55,782 bases of DNA, from assembly GCF_025152525.1 (NCBI RefSeq), contig NZ_JALXXL010000014.1, forward strand, positions 1 through 55,782, given 5' to 3'. Shown piece by piece: positions 36,319 to 45,800 of this stretch. This DNA comes from Corynebacterium sp. p3-SID1056. GTDB taxonomy: Bacteria > Actinomycetota > Actinomycetes > Mycobacteriales > Mycobacteriaceae. Each line of letters begins with the position of its first letter. The first letter of the stretch is position 1. The notes beneath the pieces were generated by a model. The model saw only the letters and a program-made list of their open reading frames with translations. It searched no databases and was not told the DNA's origin. Both the position numbers and the translations under genes were made by a program.

Positions 36319-37455
36319 TTACTTCACCTGCGGGTTGAGGCTCTTACCTGCAAGGGAGTCGCGGCGCACCTTGAGCTTGGCGGCGACGTCCGCGATGGCG
36401 CGTGCGGCGGGGGAGTCCGGCTGCGAAAGCACGACCGGCGTTCCTTCGTCGCCATTTTCCCGCAGCTTCGGGTCCAGGGGGATGGAGCCGAGGAGCGGGA
36501 CCTCGTCGTCGGTGAGTGCGGTGAGCCGCTCGGCGACGTGCTCACCGCCGCCCTCGCCGAAAATGTGCATGGTGGAGCCGTCCGGCATGACCATGCCCGC
36601 CATATTTTCGATGACGCCGGCGATTGGCTGGTTCGTCTGCTGAGAGATGGTGCCCGCGCGCTCGGCGACTTCCGCGGCCGCGGCCTGCGGGGTAGTCACG
36701 ATGAGCAGCTCCGCGTTGGGCACGAGCTGCGCAACGGTAATCGCCACGTCGCCGGTGCCCGGGGGCAGGTCCATAAAGAGCACGTCGAGGTCGCCCCAGT
36801 ACACGTCGGCGAGGAACTGCTGGATCGCGCGGGTGAGCATCGGCCCGCGCCACACGATCGGGGCGTTGCCCTCGACGAACTGACCGACGGAAATGTGGCG
36901 CACGTTGTGGGCGATCGGCGGCATGAGCATCTCGTCGACCACGGTCGGCCCCTGGTCCTGCGAGCCCATGAGCCCGGGGATGGAGTGGCCGTAGATGTCG
37001 GCGTCGACAATGCCCACGGACAGCCCCTGCGCCGCGAGCGCGGTAGCCAGGTTGACCGTCATCGAGCTCTTACCGACGCCGCCTTTACCCGAGGCGACGG
37101 CAAAGACGCGGGTGCGCGTGTCCGGGTCAGCGAAGGGGATCACCGGGCCAGTTTGCTCGCCACGCAGCTTTTGGGCGAGCTCGCGGCGCTGTTCGTCGCT
37201 CATCGTGTGCAGGGTGACATCGACGCGGCCGACGCCGTCGAGCTCCTCGAGCACCGCGCGCGTGTTGGACTCGATAGTGTCCCGCATGGGGCAGCCGGCG
37301 ATGGTGAGGTAGACCCCGACGGCGACGTCGGCACCGTCAATAGCCACGGACTCAACCATGCCGAGCTCGGTAATTGGTTTGCCAATTTCCGGGTCTTCGA
37401 CGCGCGCGAGCGCCTCGTAGACAGCGGTTTCTGTAATCGGAGAAGAAGCAGTCAT
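36319..37455 (-). CDS. mrp: Mrp/ApbC family iron-sulfur carrier P-loop ATPase
   Basis: This protein is involved in Fe-S cluster delivery. An N-terminal MIP18 (DUF59) domain (about residues 5-90, with TIAGCPMRDT) is followed by a deviant Walker A, ASGKGGVGKSS, near 120 and LPPGTGDVAITV near 210. In many family members a C-terminal CxxC binds the bridging cluster; here the matching position reads MPDG (GMVMPDGSTMHIFG), so the Cys pair is absent, as I remember it also being in mycobacterial Mrp. The length is 378 aa. The start is ATG at 37455; longer frames upstream are shadows. TATACT ten bases upstream is a strong -10. Confidence 0.92.
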   Translation of the reverse strand: MTASSPITETAVYEALARVEDPEIGKPITELGMVESVAIDGADVAVGVYLTIAGCPMRDTIESNTRAVLEELDGVGRVDVTLHTMSDEQRRELAQKLRGEQTGPVIPFADPDTRTRVFAVASGKGGVGKSSMTVNLATALAAQGLSVGIVDADIYGHSIPGLMGSQDQGPTVVDEMLMPPIAHNVRHISVGQFVEGNAPIVWRGPMLTRAIQQFLADVYWGDLDVLFMDLPPGTGDVAITVAQLVPNAELLIVTTPQAAAAEVAERAGTISQQTNQPIAGVIENMAGMVMPDGSTMHIFGEGGGEHVAERLTALTDDEVPLLGSIPLDPKLRENGDEGTPVVLSQPDSPAARAIADVAAKLKVRRDSLAGKSLNPQVK

Positions 37456-37465
37456 AACAGCCCCA

Positions 37466-37471
37466 AGTATA
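37466..37471 (-). promoter_or_regulatory. -10 element TATACT of mrp
   Basis: Minus-strand TATACT, ten bases before the ATG at 37455, predicts a leader of only a few bases. Confidence 0.5.
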
Positions 37472-37496
37472 AGTTGTGCGTGGCGAAGAACCCACC

Positions 37497-37528
37497 TTGC
37501 CCCATTGCAGCCTTGCGCGCAGTACAAT
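37497..37528 (+). promoter_or_regulatory. candidate promoter of the general stress protein gene
   Basis: TACAAT (37523-37528) is a good -10. TTGCCC (37497-37502) would be a -35 with a rather long 20-base spacer. The leader would be about 60 bases, with AAAGTGAG near 37580 as the ribosome binding region. Confidence 0.4.
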
Positions 37529-37596
37529 GAGGGTTTTGCACCCACCTGATTTGTCGCAACGCACGGGCAACACCCCGTAGAAAGTGAGCGTGACGC

Positions 37597-38112
37597 ATGG
37601 CAACGCCGAATCCCCGCCAGCTGCCGACCCGTGAAATCCCTACCGGCTGGCCAGTCGGAAGTTTCCGCACGTACGCGGAGGCCCAAAGCGCCGTCGATGC
37701 GCTGTCGGATGCGGAGTTTCCCGTGGAAAAACTCACCATCGTCGGCGTCGACCTCATGCAGGTGGAGAAGATCACTGGGCGGTTGACGTGGCCGCGCGTC
37801 CTCGGCGGCGGGGCGCTGTCCGGGATGTGGTTCGGTCTGTTTATCGGCCTGCTGCTCGGGGTCTTTTCTCCCGGCGAGGCGACCTGGTCGATTCTGTTCA
37901 TGTCGCTGCTCATCGGTGCGATCTTTGGGCTGATTTCTGCGGCAGCGGCCTACGGGTTTACCGGGGGCAAGCGTGATTTCTCCTCGGCGACCAACATCGT
38001 GGCTGGCCGCTACGACGTGCTCGCCGAGCAGGACGTGGCGATGCGTGCGCGAGACATGATCGCTGCCCACCCGGCGGATCCGAATGCCCAGCCGGAGGAG
38101 CGCGGACTCTAA
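37597..38112 (+). CDS. general stress protein 17M-like domain membrane protein
   Basis: The N-terminal domain (residues 18-60, GSFRTYAEAQSAVDALSDAEFPVEKLTIVG) is the GSP17M-like fold found in general stress proteins. It is followed by a Gly-rich helical hairpin of two membrane segments (about 72-92 and 95-120), then a short cytoplasmic tail ending in TNIVAGRYDVLAE. The length is 171 aa. The start is ATG at 37597. It is divergent from mrp and followed 42 bases later by the orphan lipoprotein. Homologs sit in the same place in mycobacteria (Rv1231c-1234 area). The function is unknown beyond the stress-protein family name. Confidence 0.87.
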   Translation: MATPNPRQLPTREIPTGWPVGSFRTYAEAQSAVDALSDAEFPVEKLTIVGVDLMQVEKITGRLTWPRVLGGGALSGMWFGLFIGLLLGVFSPGEATWSILFMSLLIGAIFGLISAAAAYGFTGGKRDFSSATNIVAGRYDVLAEQDVAMRARDMIAAHPADPNAQPEERGL

Positions 38113-38154
38113 ACTAAGACAGGCAACCCAAGGCGGAAAGGAAGGTGTGCCGCG

Positions 38155-38904
38155 ATGCGTGAGGCGCTGCGCCGAACGACGGCGATGCTGGTGACAGTGG
38201 CGGGTGCGCTGAGCCTCACCGGCTGCGCAGCCAGCGAGAAGTTCGCCACCTTTGGCGTGCTCCAAAATGACGGCGAGGAAACGCTCGCCATCGGCGTGAA
38301 CCCGGAGGACGCGGAGCAATTGGTCGTCGGCGAGATCTACAGCCAGGTGTTCGCCGCCTACGGACGCCCCGTCGGGATGGCGGCGAACACCAGCTTCGAG
38401 CAGAGCAGCGCCTTGGACGCGCTGCGCGAGGGCGAAATCGACCTCGTGGTCAGCTGTACTGGCAAACTGCTGTACGACTTCGACCGCGCCACGGCTAAGA
38501 CGTACATCGGTGAGGAAGAGGAAGCTGCCACCGCCCCGAATGCGCAGCGGGCTGATGAGGTCTACGCGTCGCTTGTGGCGACCTTCCCGCACGACATCCG
38601 TACGGTCGACCCTTCGCCAGCCCAGGGGTGTGCGGACAGTGAGGCGGCGGAGGTCGGCCTGCCGCAGAACCTCGTGCCCCTGTTGAAAGAGGGCAAACTG
38701 AGCCGCCGCGAAATCAAGCGCCTGAACTTCATTACCCGCGTGATGGCCACCGACGATATCGCGGAGATGGCCGAACGCGTCGATAATGGCGAAGGTGTGC
38801 GTGACGTGACCAAGGAATGGCTCATGGAGTACGCCGGCATCAACCCCGACAATCCGCGGTCGCAGAATGACAGCGATGCGGAAGGGGCGGAGGCACCGGT
38901 CTAA
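38155..38904 (+). CDS. orphan OpuAC-like substrate-binding lipoprotein
   Basis: This is an exported lipoprotein: a basic n-region, a hydrophobic core and an LTGC lipobox with Cys24. The mature part resembles the start of glycine-betaine/choline binding proteins (OpuAC type): LAIGVNPEDAEQLVVGEIYSQVF near 48-70 and LDALREGEIDLVVSCTGKLL near 92-111. The downstream domain is short and charged, and at 249 aa the protein is smaller than a complete OpuAC. No permease or ATPase gene is adjacent, so it may act alone or serve a distant transporter. The start is ATG at 38155 with AAAGGAAGG upstream. A strong terminator follows. Ligand unknown. Confidence 0.82.
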   Translation: MREALRRTTAMLVTVAGALSLTGCAASEKFATFGVLQNDGEETLAIGVNPEDAEQLVVGEIYSQVFAAYGRPVGMAANTSFEQSSALDALREGEIDLVVSCTGKLLYDFDRATAKTYIGEEEEAATAPNAQRADEVYASLVATFPHDIRTVDPSPAQGCADSEAAEVGLPQNLVPLLKEGKLSRREIKRLNFITRVMATDDIAEMAERVDNGEGVRDVTKEWLMEYAGINPDNPRSQNDSDAEGAEAPV

Positions 38905-38932
38905 GACTTCGGCGGCGCGCGAAGAAAAGAGG

Positions 38933-38972
38933 ACCGGCCCCGGGAATCGAAGAGTTCCCGGGGCCGGTTTTT
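38933..38972. terminator. bidirectional Rho-independent terminator
   Basis: A perfect 14-bp stem (38933-38946 with 38955-38968, core CCGGCCCCGGGAA) with an 8-base loop is followed by TTTTT on the plus strand. On the minus strand the stem is followed by a CTTTTCTTC stretch, so it can also end odhA transcription. Confidence 0.9.
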
Positions 38973-38988
38973 CGTGGGCGTTTTGCTC

Positions 38989-39010
38989 GCCTACTTTTCG
39001 CCTACTTTTC
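38989..39010. repeat. 11-bp tandem duplication at the odhA stop codon
   Basis: GCCTACTTTTC occurs twice without a gap (38989-38999 and 39000-39010). The second copy contains the odhA stop codon on the minus strand. Confidence 0.9.
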
Positions 39011-42000
39011 GAAGGCTTCCTCGAGCAGCGCCTTCTCCTCCTGCTGGTGCACCTTTGCCACACCGGTAGCGGTGGTGGACTGGGAGCGGCGGGAGACGCG
39101 GACCATCTCCGGCATGTCCGGGATCAGGTTGCGCAGGTGCTCGTTGTAGAACGGCCATGCGCCCTGGTTGGCCGGCTCGTCCTGCACCCAGCGAATCTGC
39201 TTTGCGTTCGGGTAGTTCGCAAACGCGTCGCGCAGGCGGTTGAAGGGGATCGGGTGGAGCATCTCGACGCGGATGATTGCCACGTCGTCGCGGCCGTCCT
39301 TCTCACGCTTCTTCTCCAGGTCCCAGTAGATCTTGCCGGAGCACAGCATGATCGTGGTGACCTTGTCAGTGTCGGCGATCTTCTTGTTGCCGCGCTCGAC
39401 GAACTTCGGGTCGTCGATGACGGACTGGAAGCGGTCCACCTCGATGAAGTCGGCCGGCTGGGATACGGCTGCCTTGTTGCGCAGCATGGACTTCGGGCTG
39501 AAGACCACCAGCGGACGCTTCATCTCGCCGAGCGCCTGGCGGCGCAGCAGGTGGAAGTGGTTCGCCGGGGTGGACGGCTGGGCGACGGTCATGGAGCCCT
39601 CTGCGACGAGCTGCAGGTAGCGCTCGATACGTGCCGAGGAGTGGTCCGGGCCCTGGCCCTCGTAGCCGTGGGGGAGCAGCAGCGTCAGCGACGACAGCTC
39701 GCCCCACTTGGTCTCGCCGGAGGAAACGTACTCGTCGATGATGGTCTGCGCACCGTTGGCAAAGTCACCGAACTGTGCCTCCCAGGCCACCATGGCGTCC
39801 TTGTTGCCCAGGGTGTAGCCGTACTCAAAGCCCATGCCCGCGAACTCGGTGAGCGCGGAGTTGAAGACCTCGAAGCGGCCGCCGTTGCCGGCCTCGATCG
39901 CGTTGTGATCGAGCGGGTTGTAGGCTTCGCCGTTATCCGGGTTGTACAGGACCGCGTGGCGCTGGGTGAAGGTGCCGCGCTGGGAGTCCTCGCCGGCGAG
40001 GCGGACGAACTTGCCTGCCTCGGCCAGGGAGCCGAAGGCGAGCAGTTCGCCCCAGCCCCAGTCGATGTCGCCGTCGGTAAACGAGCCACCGCGCTTCTTC
40101 ATCACGGACTTCAGGCGCTTGTTCGCAGCAAAGTCCTCCGGCAGGTTCTGGAAGGCTTCGGCGAGGCGCTTAAACGTGTCCTCGCTAATCGACGTATCCA
40201 GGCCGCGCGTGAGCTCCTGCGAGTCGGTGATACCGGTCTGCTCGCTCGGCTTGCCCTCGCTCTCCTTCACGTCGGTGAACACGGAGTCCAGCTGGTCGTG
40301 GAAGTCCTGTGCGGCCTTCTCTGCGTCCTCGGCGGTGATGTCGCCGCGGCCGATGAGGTCCTTGGTATAGCGGGTACGCACCGAATCGTGGCTGTGGATG
40401 CGGTCGTACATCACCGGCTGGGTTACCGTCGGGTCGTCGGCTTCGTTGTGACCGCGCAGGCGGTAGCAGATGAGGTCGATGAAGACGTCCTTGCCGAACT
40501 CGCGGCGGTACTCGGTGGCCAGCTGTGCCACCCATGCGGCAGCCTCCGGGTCGTCGCCGTTGACGTGGAAGACCGGGCAGTCGAAGCCCTTGGCCAGGTC
40601 GGTGGCGTAGTAGGAGGAGCGGCCGGAGTCCGGGGTGGTGGTGAAGCCGATCTGGTTGTTCACCACGATGTGGACGGTGCCGCCGACGGAGTAGCCCGGC
40701 AGGCGGGACAGGTTCAGGGTCTCCTGGACCACGCCGAGGCCAGCGAAGGAGGCGTCGCCGTGCAGCATGATCGGCACGACCGGGTTGTCCTCGCGGACGC
40801 CGGCTTCCTTGAGCAGGTCCGCCTTGGCGCGAGCCATACCCACCAGGACCGGGTCGACGGCCTCGAGGTGGGAGGGGTTGGCGGCCAGGGAGACCTTGAT
40901 CTCGCCGTCGCCGAACATCTGGATGTGCTGGCCTTCGAAGCCGAGGTGGTACTTCACGTCGCCGGAGCCGCCCTGCTGGGCGGACTGCACGTTGCCCTCA
41001 AACTCGTTGAAGATGGTAGCGACCGGCTTACCCACGATGTTGAACAGGACGTTGAGGCGGCCGCGGTGCGGCATGCCGATGACGACCTCGTCGAGGCCCT
41101 GGCCCGCAGCGGTGTCGATCACTGCGTCCATGAGCGGGATGAGGGTCTCTGCGCCCTCGAGCGAGAAGCGCTTCTGGCCCAGGTACTTGGTCTGCAGGAA
41201 GTTCTCGAAGGCCTCGGCGGCGTTGAGCTTCTGCAGGATGTACTTCTGCTCCGCGCTCGTCGGCTTCGGCATACCGATCTCGAGGCGGTCGCGGAGCCAC
41301 TCGCGCTCGTCGCGGTCCATCACGTGGGTGAACTCGGCGCCGACGTGCAGGGTGTAGGCGGCGCGCAGACGCGACATGACCTCGCGCAGCGTCATGGTTT
41401 CCTTACCACCGAAACCGCCGACGTGGAAGGTGCGGTCCAGGTCCCAGATGGTCAGGCCGTGGGACTCGAGCAGCAGGTCACGCGAGTCCGGTACCGGCAG
41501 GCCCGGCTGGTGCCAGCGCAGCGGGTTGGTATCCGCAATGAGGTGGCCACGGGAGCGGTACGCCTGGATGAGCTGCATGACGCGGGTGTCCTTGTTGACA
41601 CCAGAGTTCGGCAGGTCCTGTGCCCAGCGCATCGGGGAGTAGGGGATGTCGAGGGCGGTGAAGATCTCGTCCCAGAACTTGTCGTCGATAAGCAGCTGGG
41701 AGATGTCGCGCAAAAACTCGCCGGACTCCGCGCCCTGGATCACGCGGTGGTCGTAGGTGGAGGTCAGGGTGACCAGCTTGCCCACGCCGAGCTCGGCGAG
41801 GCGGTCCTCGGACGCGCCGGCGAACTCGGCCGGGTAGTCCATGGCGCCGACGCCGATGATGGTGCCCTGGCCCTTGGTCAGGCGCGGGATGGAGTGGCGG
41901 GTGCCGATGCCGCCCGGGTTGGTCAGCTGGATGGTCACGCCGGAGAAGTCGTCCATGGTCAGCTTGCCGTCGCGGGCGCGCTTCACAATGTCTTCGTAGG

Positions 42001-42751
42001 CGTCAATGAACTCGTTGAAGGCGAGCTTCTCGGTCTCCTTGATCGCGGCCACAACGAGGGAGCGGGAGCCGTCCTTGCCCGGCAGGTCAATGGCCAGACC
42101 GAGGTTGACGTGCTCCGGCTGTACAGCGAAGGACTTCTTGCCATCCTCCTTGTAGTTCTTGTTCATGTCCGGGTGCAGCTTGGTGGCCTGGACAATCGCG
42201 TAGCCGATGATGTGGGTAAAGGAGATCTTCCCGCCGCGGGTGCGCTTGAGGTGGTCGTTGATCAGCGAGCGGTTCTCAAACATCAGCTTGACCGGCATGT
42301 CGCGCACGGTGGTGGCGGTGGGAACCTCGAGCGACTCGTTCATGTTCTTGGCGATCGCCTTGAACGCGCCCTTGAGCTGGTATTCACCCGGTTCCACAGT
42401 GACGCCGTTGATGCCGTCGAGCGGCGACTTCTTCGGCTTCGGCAGCGCAGACGTCTGCTTGTTGGAGGTGGCCTTCGCCTTCTTCGCGGCGCTGTCGACC
42501 TGGGTTTCGCGGCCGTCCTGGCTCGGCGCGCCAGTGGTGGCGGCGACCTTTGCATTGGTCTTCGGCGCGGAAGCGGCAGTGTCCTTGCCGGCCTTGCCAG
42601 CTGTGCCTGCACCTTGTGCAGAACGGGGGCTGCCCTTGGCTTCAAAGAATTTGCGCCACTCCGCGTCTACGGAATTTGGGTCCTCCTGGTACTGCTGGAA
42701 CATCTCGTCAACCAGCCAATCATTCTGGCCGAACGTGTTATCGCTGCTCAC
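39002..42751 (-). CDS. odhA: 2-oxoglutarate dehydrogenase E1 with fused E2-type domain OdhA
   Basis: This is the TCA-cycle enzyme of actinobacteria in which a lipoamide acyltransferase-like catalytic domain is fused to the thiamine-diphosphate E1. Order: N-terminal segment (NDWLVDEMFQQYQEDP), a flexible Ala/Lys-rich linker to about residue 95, the E2-like domain ending at DHRVIQGAESGEFL near 330, then E1 with GMPHRGRLNVL near 570 and GDASFAGLGVVQETLNLS near 670, and the NNQIGFTT cofactor region. The length of 1249 aa is standard. The start is GTG at 42751. A bidirectional terminator follows its stop. It works with the E2/E3 subunits of pyruvate dehydrogenase, which are encoded elsewhere. Confidence 0.97.
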   Translation of the reverse strand: MSSDNTFGQNDWLVDEMFQQYQEDPNSVDAEWRKFFEAKGSPRSAQGAGTAGKAGKDTAASAPKTNAKVAATTGAPSQDGRETQVDSAAKKAKATSNKQTSALPKPKKSPLDGINGVTVEPGEYQLKGAFKAIAKNMNESLEVPTATTVRDMPVKLMFENRSLINDHLKRTRGGKISFTHIIGYAIVQATKLHPDMNKNYKEDGKKSFAVQPEHVNLGLAIDLPGKDGSRSLVVAAIKETEKLAFNEFIDAYEDIVKRARDGKLTMDDFSGVTIQLTNPGGIGTRHSIPRLTKGQGTIIGVGAMDYPAEFAGASEDRLAELGVGKLVTLTSTYDHRVIQGAESGEFLRDISQLLIDDKFWDEIFTALDIPYSPMRWAQDLPNSGVNKDTRVMQLIQAYRSRGHLIADTNPLRWHQPGLPVPDSRDLLLESHGLTIWDLDRTFHVGGFGGKETMTLREVMSRLRAAYTLHVGAEFTHVMDRDEREWLRDRLEIGMPKPTSAEQKYILQKLNAAEAFENFLQTKYLGQKRFSLEGAETLIPLMDAVIDTAAGQGLDEVVIGMPHRGRLNVLFNIVGKPVATIFNEFEGNVQSAQQGGSGDVKYHLGFEGQHIQMFGDGEIKVSLAANPSHLEAVDPVLVGMARAKADLLKEAGVREDNPVVPIMLHGDASFAGLGVVQETLNLSRLPGYSVGGTVHIVVNNQIGFTTTPDSGRSSYYATDLAKGFDCPVFHVNGDDPEAAAWVAQLATEYRREFGKDVFIDLICYRLRGHNEADDPTVTQPVMYDRIHSHDSVRTRYTKDLIGRGDITAEDAEKAAQDFHDQLDSVFTDVKESEGKPSEQTGITDSQELTRGLDTSISEDTFKRLAEAFQNLPEDFAANKRLKSVMKKRGGSFTDGDIDWGWGELLAFGSLAEAGKFVRLAGEDSQRGTFTQRHAVLYNPDNGEAYNPLDHNAIEAGNGGRFEVFNSALTEFAGMGFEYGYTLGNKDAMVAWEAQFGDFANGAQTIIDEYVSSGETKWGELSSLTLLLPHGYEGQGPDHSSARIERYLQLVAEGSMTVAQPSTPANHFHLLRRQALGEMKRPLVVFSPKSMLRNKAAVSQPADFIEVDRFQSVIDDPKFVERGNKKIADTDKVTTIMLCSGKIYWDLEKKREKDGRDDVAIIRVEMLHPIPFNRLRDAFANYPNAKQIRWVQDEPANQGAWPFYNEHLRNLIPDMPEMVRVSRRSQSTTATGVAKVHQQEEKALLEEAFEK

Positions 42752-42800
42752 GGCAGGTCCTCGCCTCTTTCTGTCGGGTACGATCTCGAGTGTTTTCTAG

Positions 42801-42806
42801 ACTGTA
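42801..42806 (-). promoter_or_regulatory. candidate -10 (TACAGT) of odhA
   Basis: Minus-strand TACAGT about 50 bases before the GTG at 42751. The leader holds GAGG-type purine runs. The -35 (TTAACG, 19-base spacer) is only moderate. Confidence 0.4.
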
Positions 42807-42866
42807 ATTCTCTTGGTTAGCAGAGCGTTAAATCTCTACTGCATTCTTCCACGACACTACTGTTGC

Positions 42867-45800
42867 CTACCCCCGATCTCGGTTAATTGCCCACATTTGG
42901 GCATATTTTCCTTCCGATTTCACGAGGGTTTCGTGTGTCCCGGCCTCTATGATACGTCCTCCATCGATCACGATGACTCGGTCGGCCCGTTTTGCGGTGA
43001 GCAACCGGTGCGCCACGATGATCGAGGTCCGCCCCGCCGTCGCGCGCCCCGCGGCATCCAGCACCGCGTGTTCGGTCGCCGGGTCGAGAGTGGCGGTGGC
43101 TTCGTCGAGAAGCACGACGTCCGGGCGCAGCATCTCGGCCCGTGCCAGGGCGATGATTTGCCGCTGCCCGGAGCTTAAGCCCCGCCCGCGCTCACCGACG
43201 GGCGCGTGAAACCCGCCGGGGATCGCAGCGATCACGTCCAAGGCCCCAAGCCTGCGCACGGCGTCTTCGATTTCTTTTTCGCGTGCGCCTCGGTCGCCGC
43301 CGACGTCCCAGCCGTAGGCGATGTTGTCGGCGACGGTGCCGGGGAAGAGGTAGGACTCCTGCGGCACCTGCGCCAGCGCGCGCCGCCAGCTCGGCAGCGG
43401 GAAGTCCGCGATGTCGGTGCCGCTGGCGGAAATCCGGCCCGCCGTCGGGTCGTAGAAGCGCGCCAGCAGCTTGACCACGGTGGACTTGCCCGCGCCGGTT
43501 GGCCCCACCAGGGCGACCGTTTCGCCCGGTTGGATGGCAAGGTCCATGTCCTCGATGACGAGGCGCGGGTGCGAATGCTTCTCGACGCCACCGTAACCAA
43601 AGCTCACCCGCTCCAGCGCCAGCACGCCACGGGCGGCCTCGGCGGCACCCGGGTTGGTGCCGTGGTCGGGGACGGTGGTGCGCTCGTCGAGAAGCTGGGT
43701 GATCCGCTCGAAGCTCACGGTCGCCTGCTGCCAGGAGTCGAAGATCTGGCCCAGCTGCTGGATCGGCCCGTAGAGCTGGCTTAAGTACATGGTGAAGGCG
43801 ACGAGCACGCCGACAGACAAGTCGCCGGCGGCCACGCGGTGCGCGCCCACGCCGACGACCGCGGCTGTCATAATCTGCGAGATGGCCTGCATTCCGGGGA
43901 AATAGGCGGCGAGCAGGCCGACCGAGCGCATGCGCAGCCGCTGGTAGTGCAGCGAGGCGCGCGCAAAGGCTGCCTCCGCGCGGGCCTCGGCGTTATACAT
44001 CTGCGTGACGCGGATGCCGCCGATGAGTTCTGCGAACTCGCCGTTGACCGCGGAAATTTGCGTGCGGGCCGCGCGGAAGAAGCGGCGCGAGAGGCGGCGG
44101 AAGACGAACGTGGCCACCGCGATGACCGGCACCGCGCTGAGCGCGGTGAGCGTGAGCTGGTCGTCGGTCGCCAACAGCATGGCCGAGACGCCCACCAGGC
44201 TGCCGACCGCCACGATCGCCTGCGCCAGGCCCGTCTGCAAAAAGCTGGACAGCGTATCGATGTCGGTGGTCAGTCGCGTGATGATGCGCCCGGAAAGGTG
44301 CCGCTCGAAATAGCTCAAGCCCAGCTGCTGCAGGTGCGCGTACGAGCGCAGCCGCAGCCCGTAGAGTAGGCGCTCGCCGCTGCGCGCCGACAGTACCGTT
44401 AGCCAGGCGTTCGCGCCCCACGCCACACACACCACGCCGAGGGCGGCGCCGGCGATGGTAAACAGGGCGCGCGGATCGGCTGGGGCAATGCCGTTGTCGA
44501 TGGACGCGCGGATCAAGGTGGGAAAGGCGAGATCCGCCAGCACCCCGATCACAAGCAGTACGACCGTCGCCGCGATCAGGCCGCGGACCGCGCGAAATAG
44601 CTGCGAGACCTTGAACTCGTTGCCCGCACCGGTCGGCGTGCGCAGGCGCGCGAGTGTGTCCTCATCGAGCCCGGGGGTCTCCCGCGCAGGGGGCAGCTTC
44701 TCGACGTTCGCGAGCACCTCCGCATCCGCCACCACCGCGTGCGGACCAGCGTGCGCCACGACGCGCCGCGTCGGTGCCGCGACCTCCGGCCACAGCTTGT
44801 CGTGCGTCGGCTCTCCGGCCGGTGCCGCGTCCTTTGCTTCTCCGGGTGCCATGAGGCGTGTGTAGGCTTCGGTGGCCACGACCTCCTCGCGCGTTCCCTC
44901 GGCGGTGACGGTGCCGGCGTCGAGGACAAGGACATGGTCGGCGTGGTCGACCGTGGACTGCCGGTGCGCGATGGCCACGACGGCGACCCCGTCGAGTTTG
45001 GTGCGGAGATTGTGCAGGATGTGTGCTTCGGTTGTGGCATCGATGGCGCTGGTGGCGTCGTCAAGCACGAGCACCTCGGGGCGCGAGATGAGCGCCCGGG
45101 CGAGCGCGATGCGTTGTCGTTGCCCACCGGACAGGGTCAGGCCCCGCTCGCCGACGGTGGTGTCGTAGCCGTTTTCGAGCTGCTCGATGAACTCGGTCGC
45201 GCACGCGAGCCGGGCCGCCTCATGGACGGCGCGCTGCAGGTCCGCGCCGCGGAGTGCGGCGGGTGCGCCGAGCGCGATGTTGTCGAAGACGGAGCTGGAA
45301 AACAGGAAGGCGTCGTCGAAGACGCAGGTGACCTTGCTGCGAATCTCGCTGGGGGAGAGGTCGGCGTAGTCGGTGGGGTGGCTGTTGGCGTCGAGAAGCA
45401 GGCAGCGGCCCGCATCCGGGCGATAGAAACCGCCGGCGAGCTGCACCGCCATAGTCTTGCCTGCGCCGGGCGGTCCGACGACCGCCAGTGTCTCACCCGG
45501 TGTGACGCGGAAGCTTACACCGCGCAGCACCGTGTTGCCGCCGGTGGCGAAGCGGACGCGGTCGAAGGCGAGCCCCACGGGCCCAGCCGGCGCACGGCCG
45601 CGGGTGGGAGCGGCGTCCGGGGCGAGCGCGAGGACTTGGTCGAGGCGGCCGAAACTGCTCATGCCCATCTGGAGGCGCACGTATTGGTTGGTCAGCATGG
45701 ACATCGACGAGGTCAACGACGTCAGGTATGCAGTAAACGCCACAAATACGCCGATGGTGATGCCGCCGCGGATCACAATGAGCCCCGCCGCGACAATCGT

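Noticed and set aside
37456..39063. Long in-frame extension of mrp upstream on the minus strand
   Set aside because: It covers the divergent stress-protein and lipoprotein genes and would remove a strong -10 just before the ATG at 37455. The protein is family length without it.
38867..42820. A 1317-codon open frame on the plus strand opposite odhA
   Set aside because: It mirrors a highly conserved gene, has a Val/Leu/Gly-rich composition without domains, and is a known artefact of high-GC codon bias.
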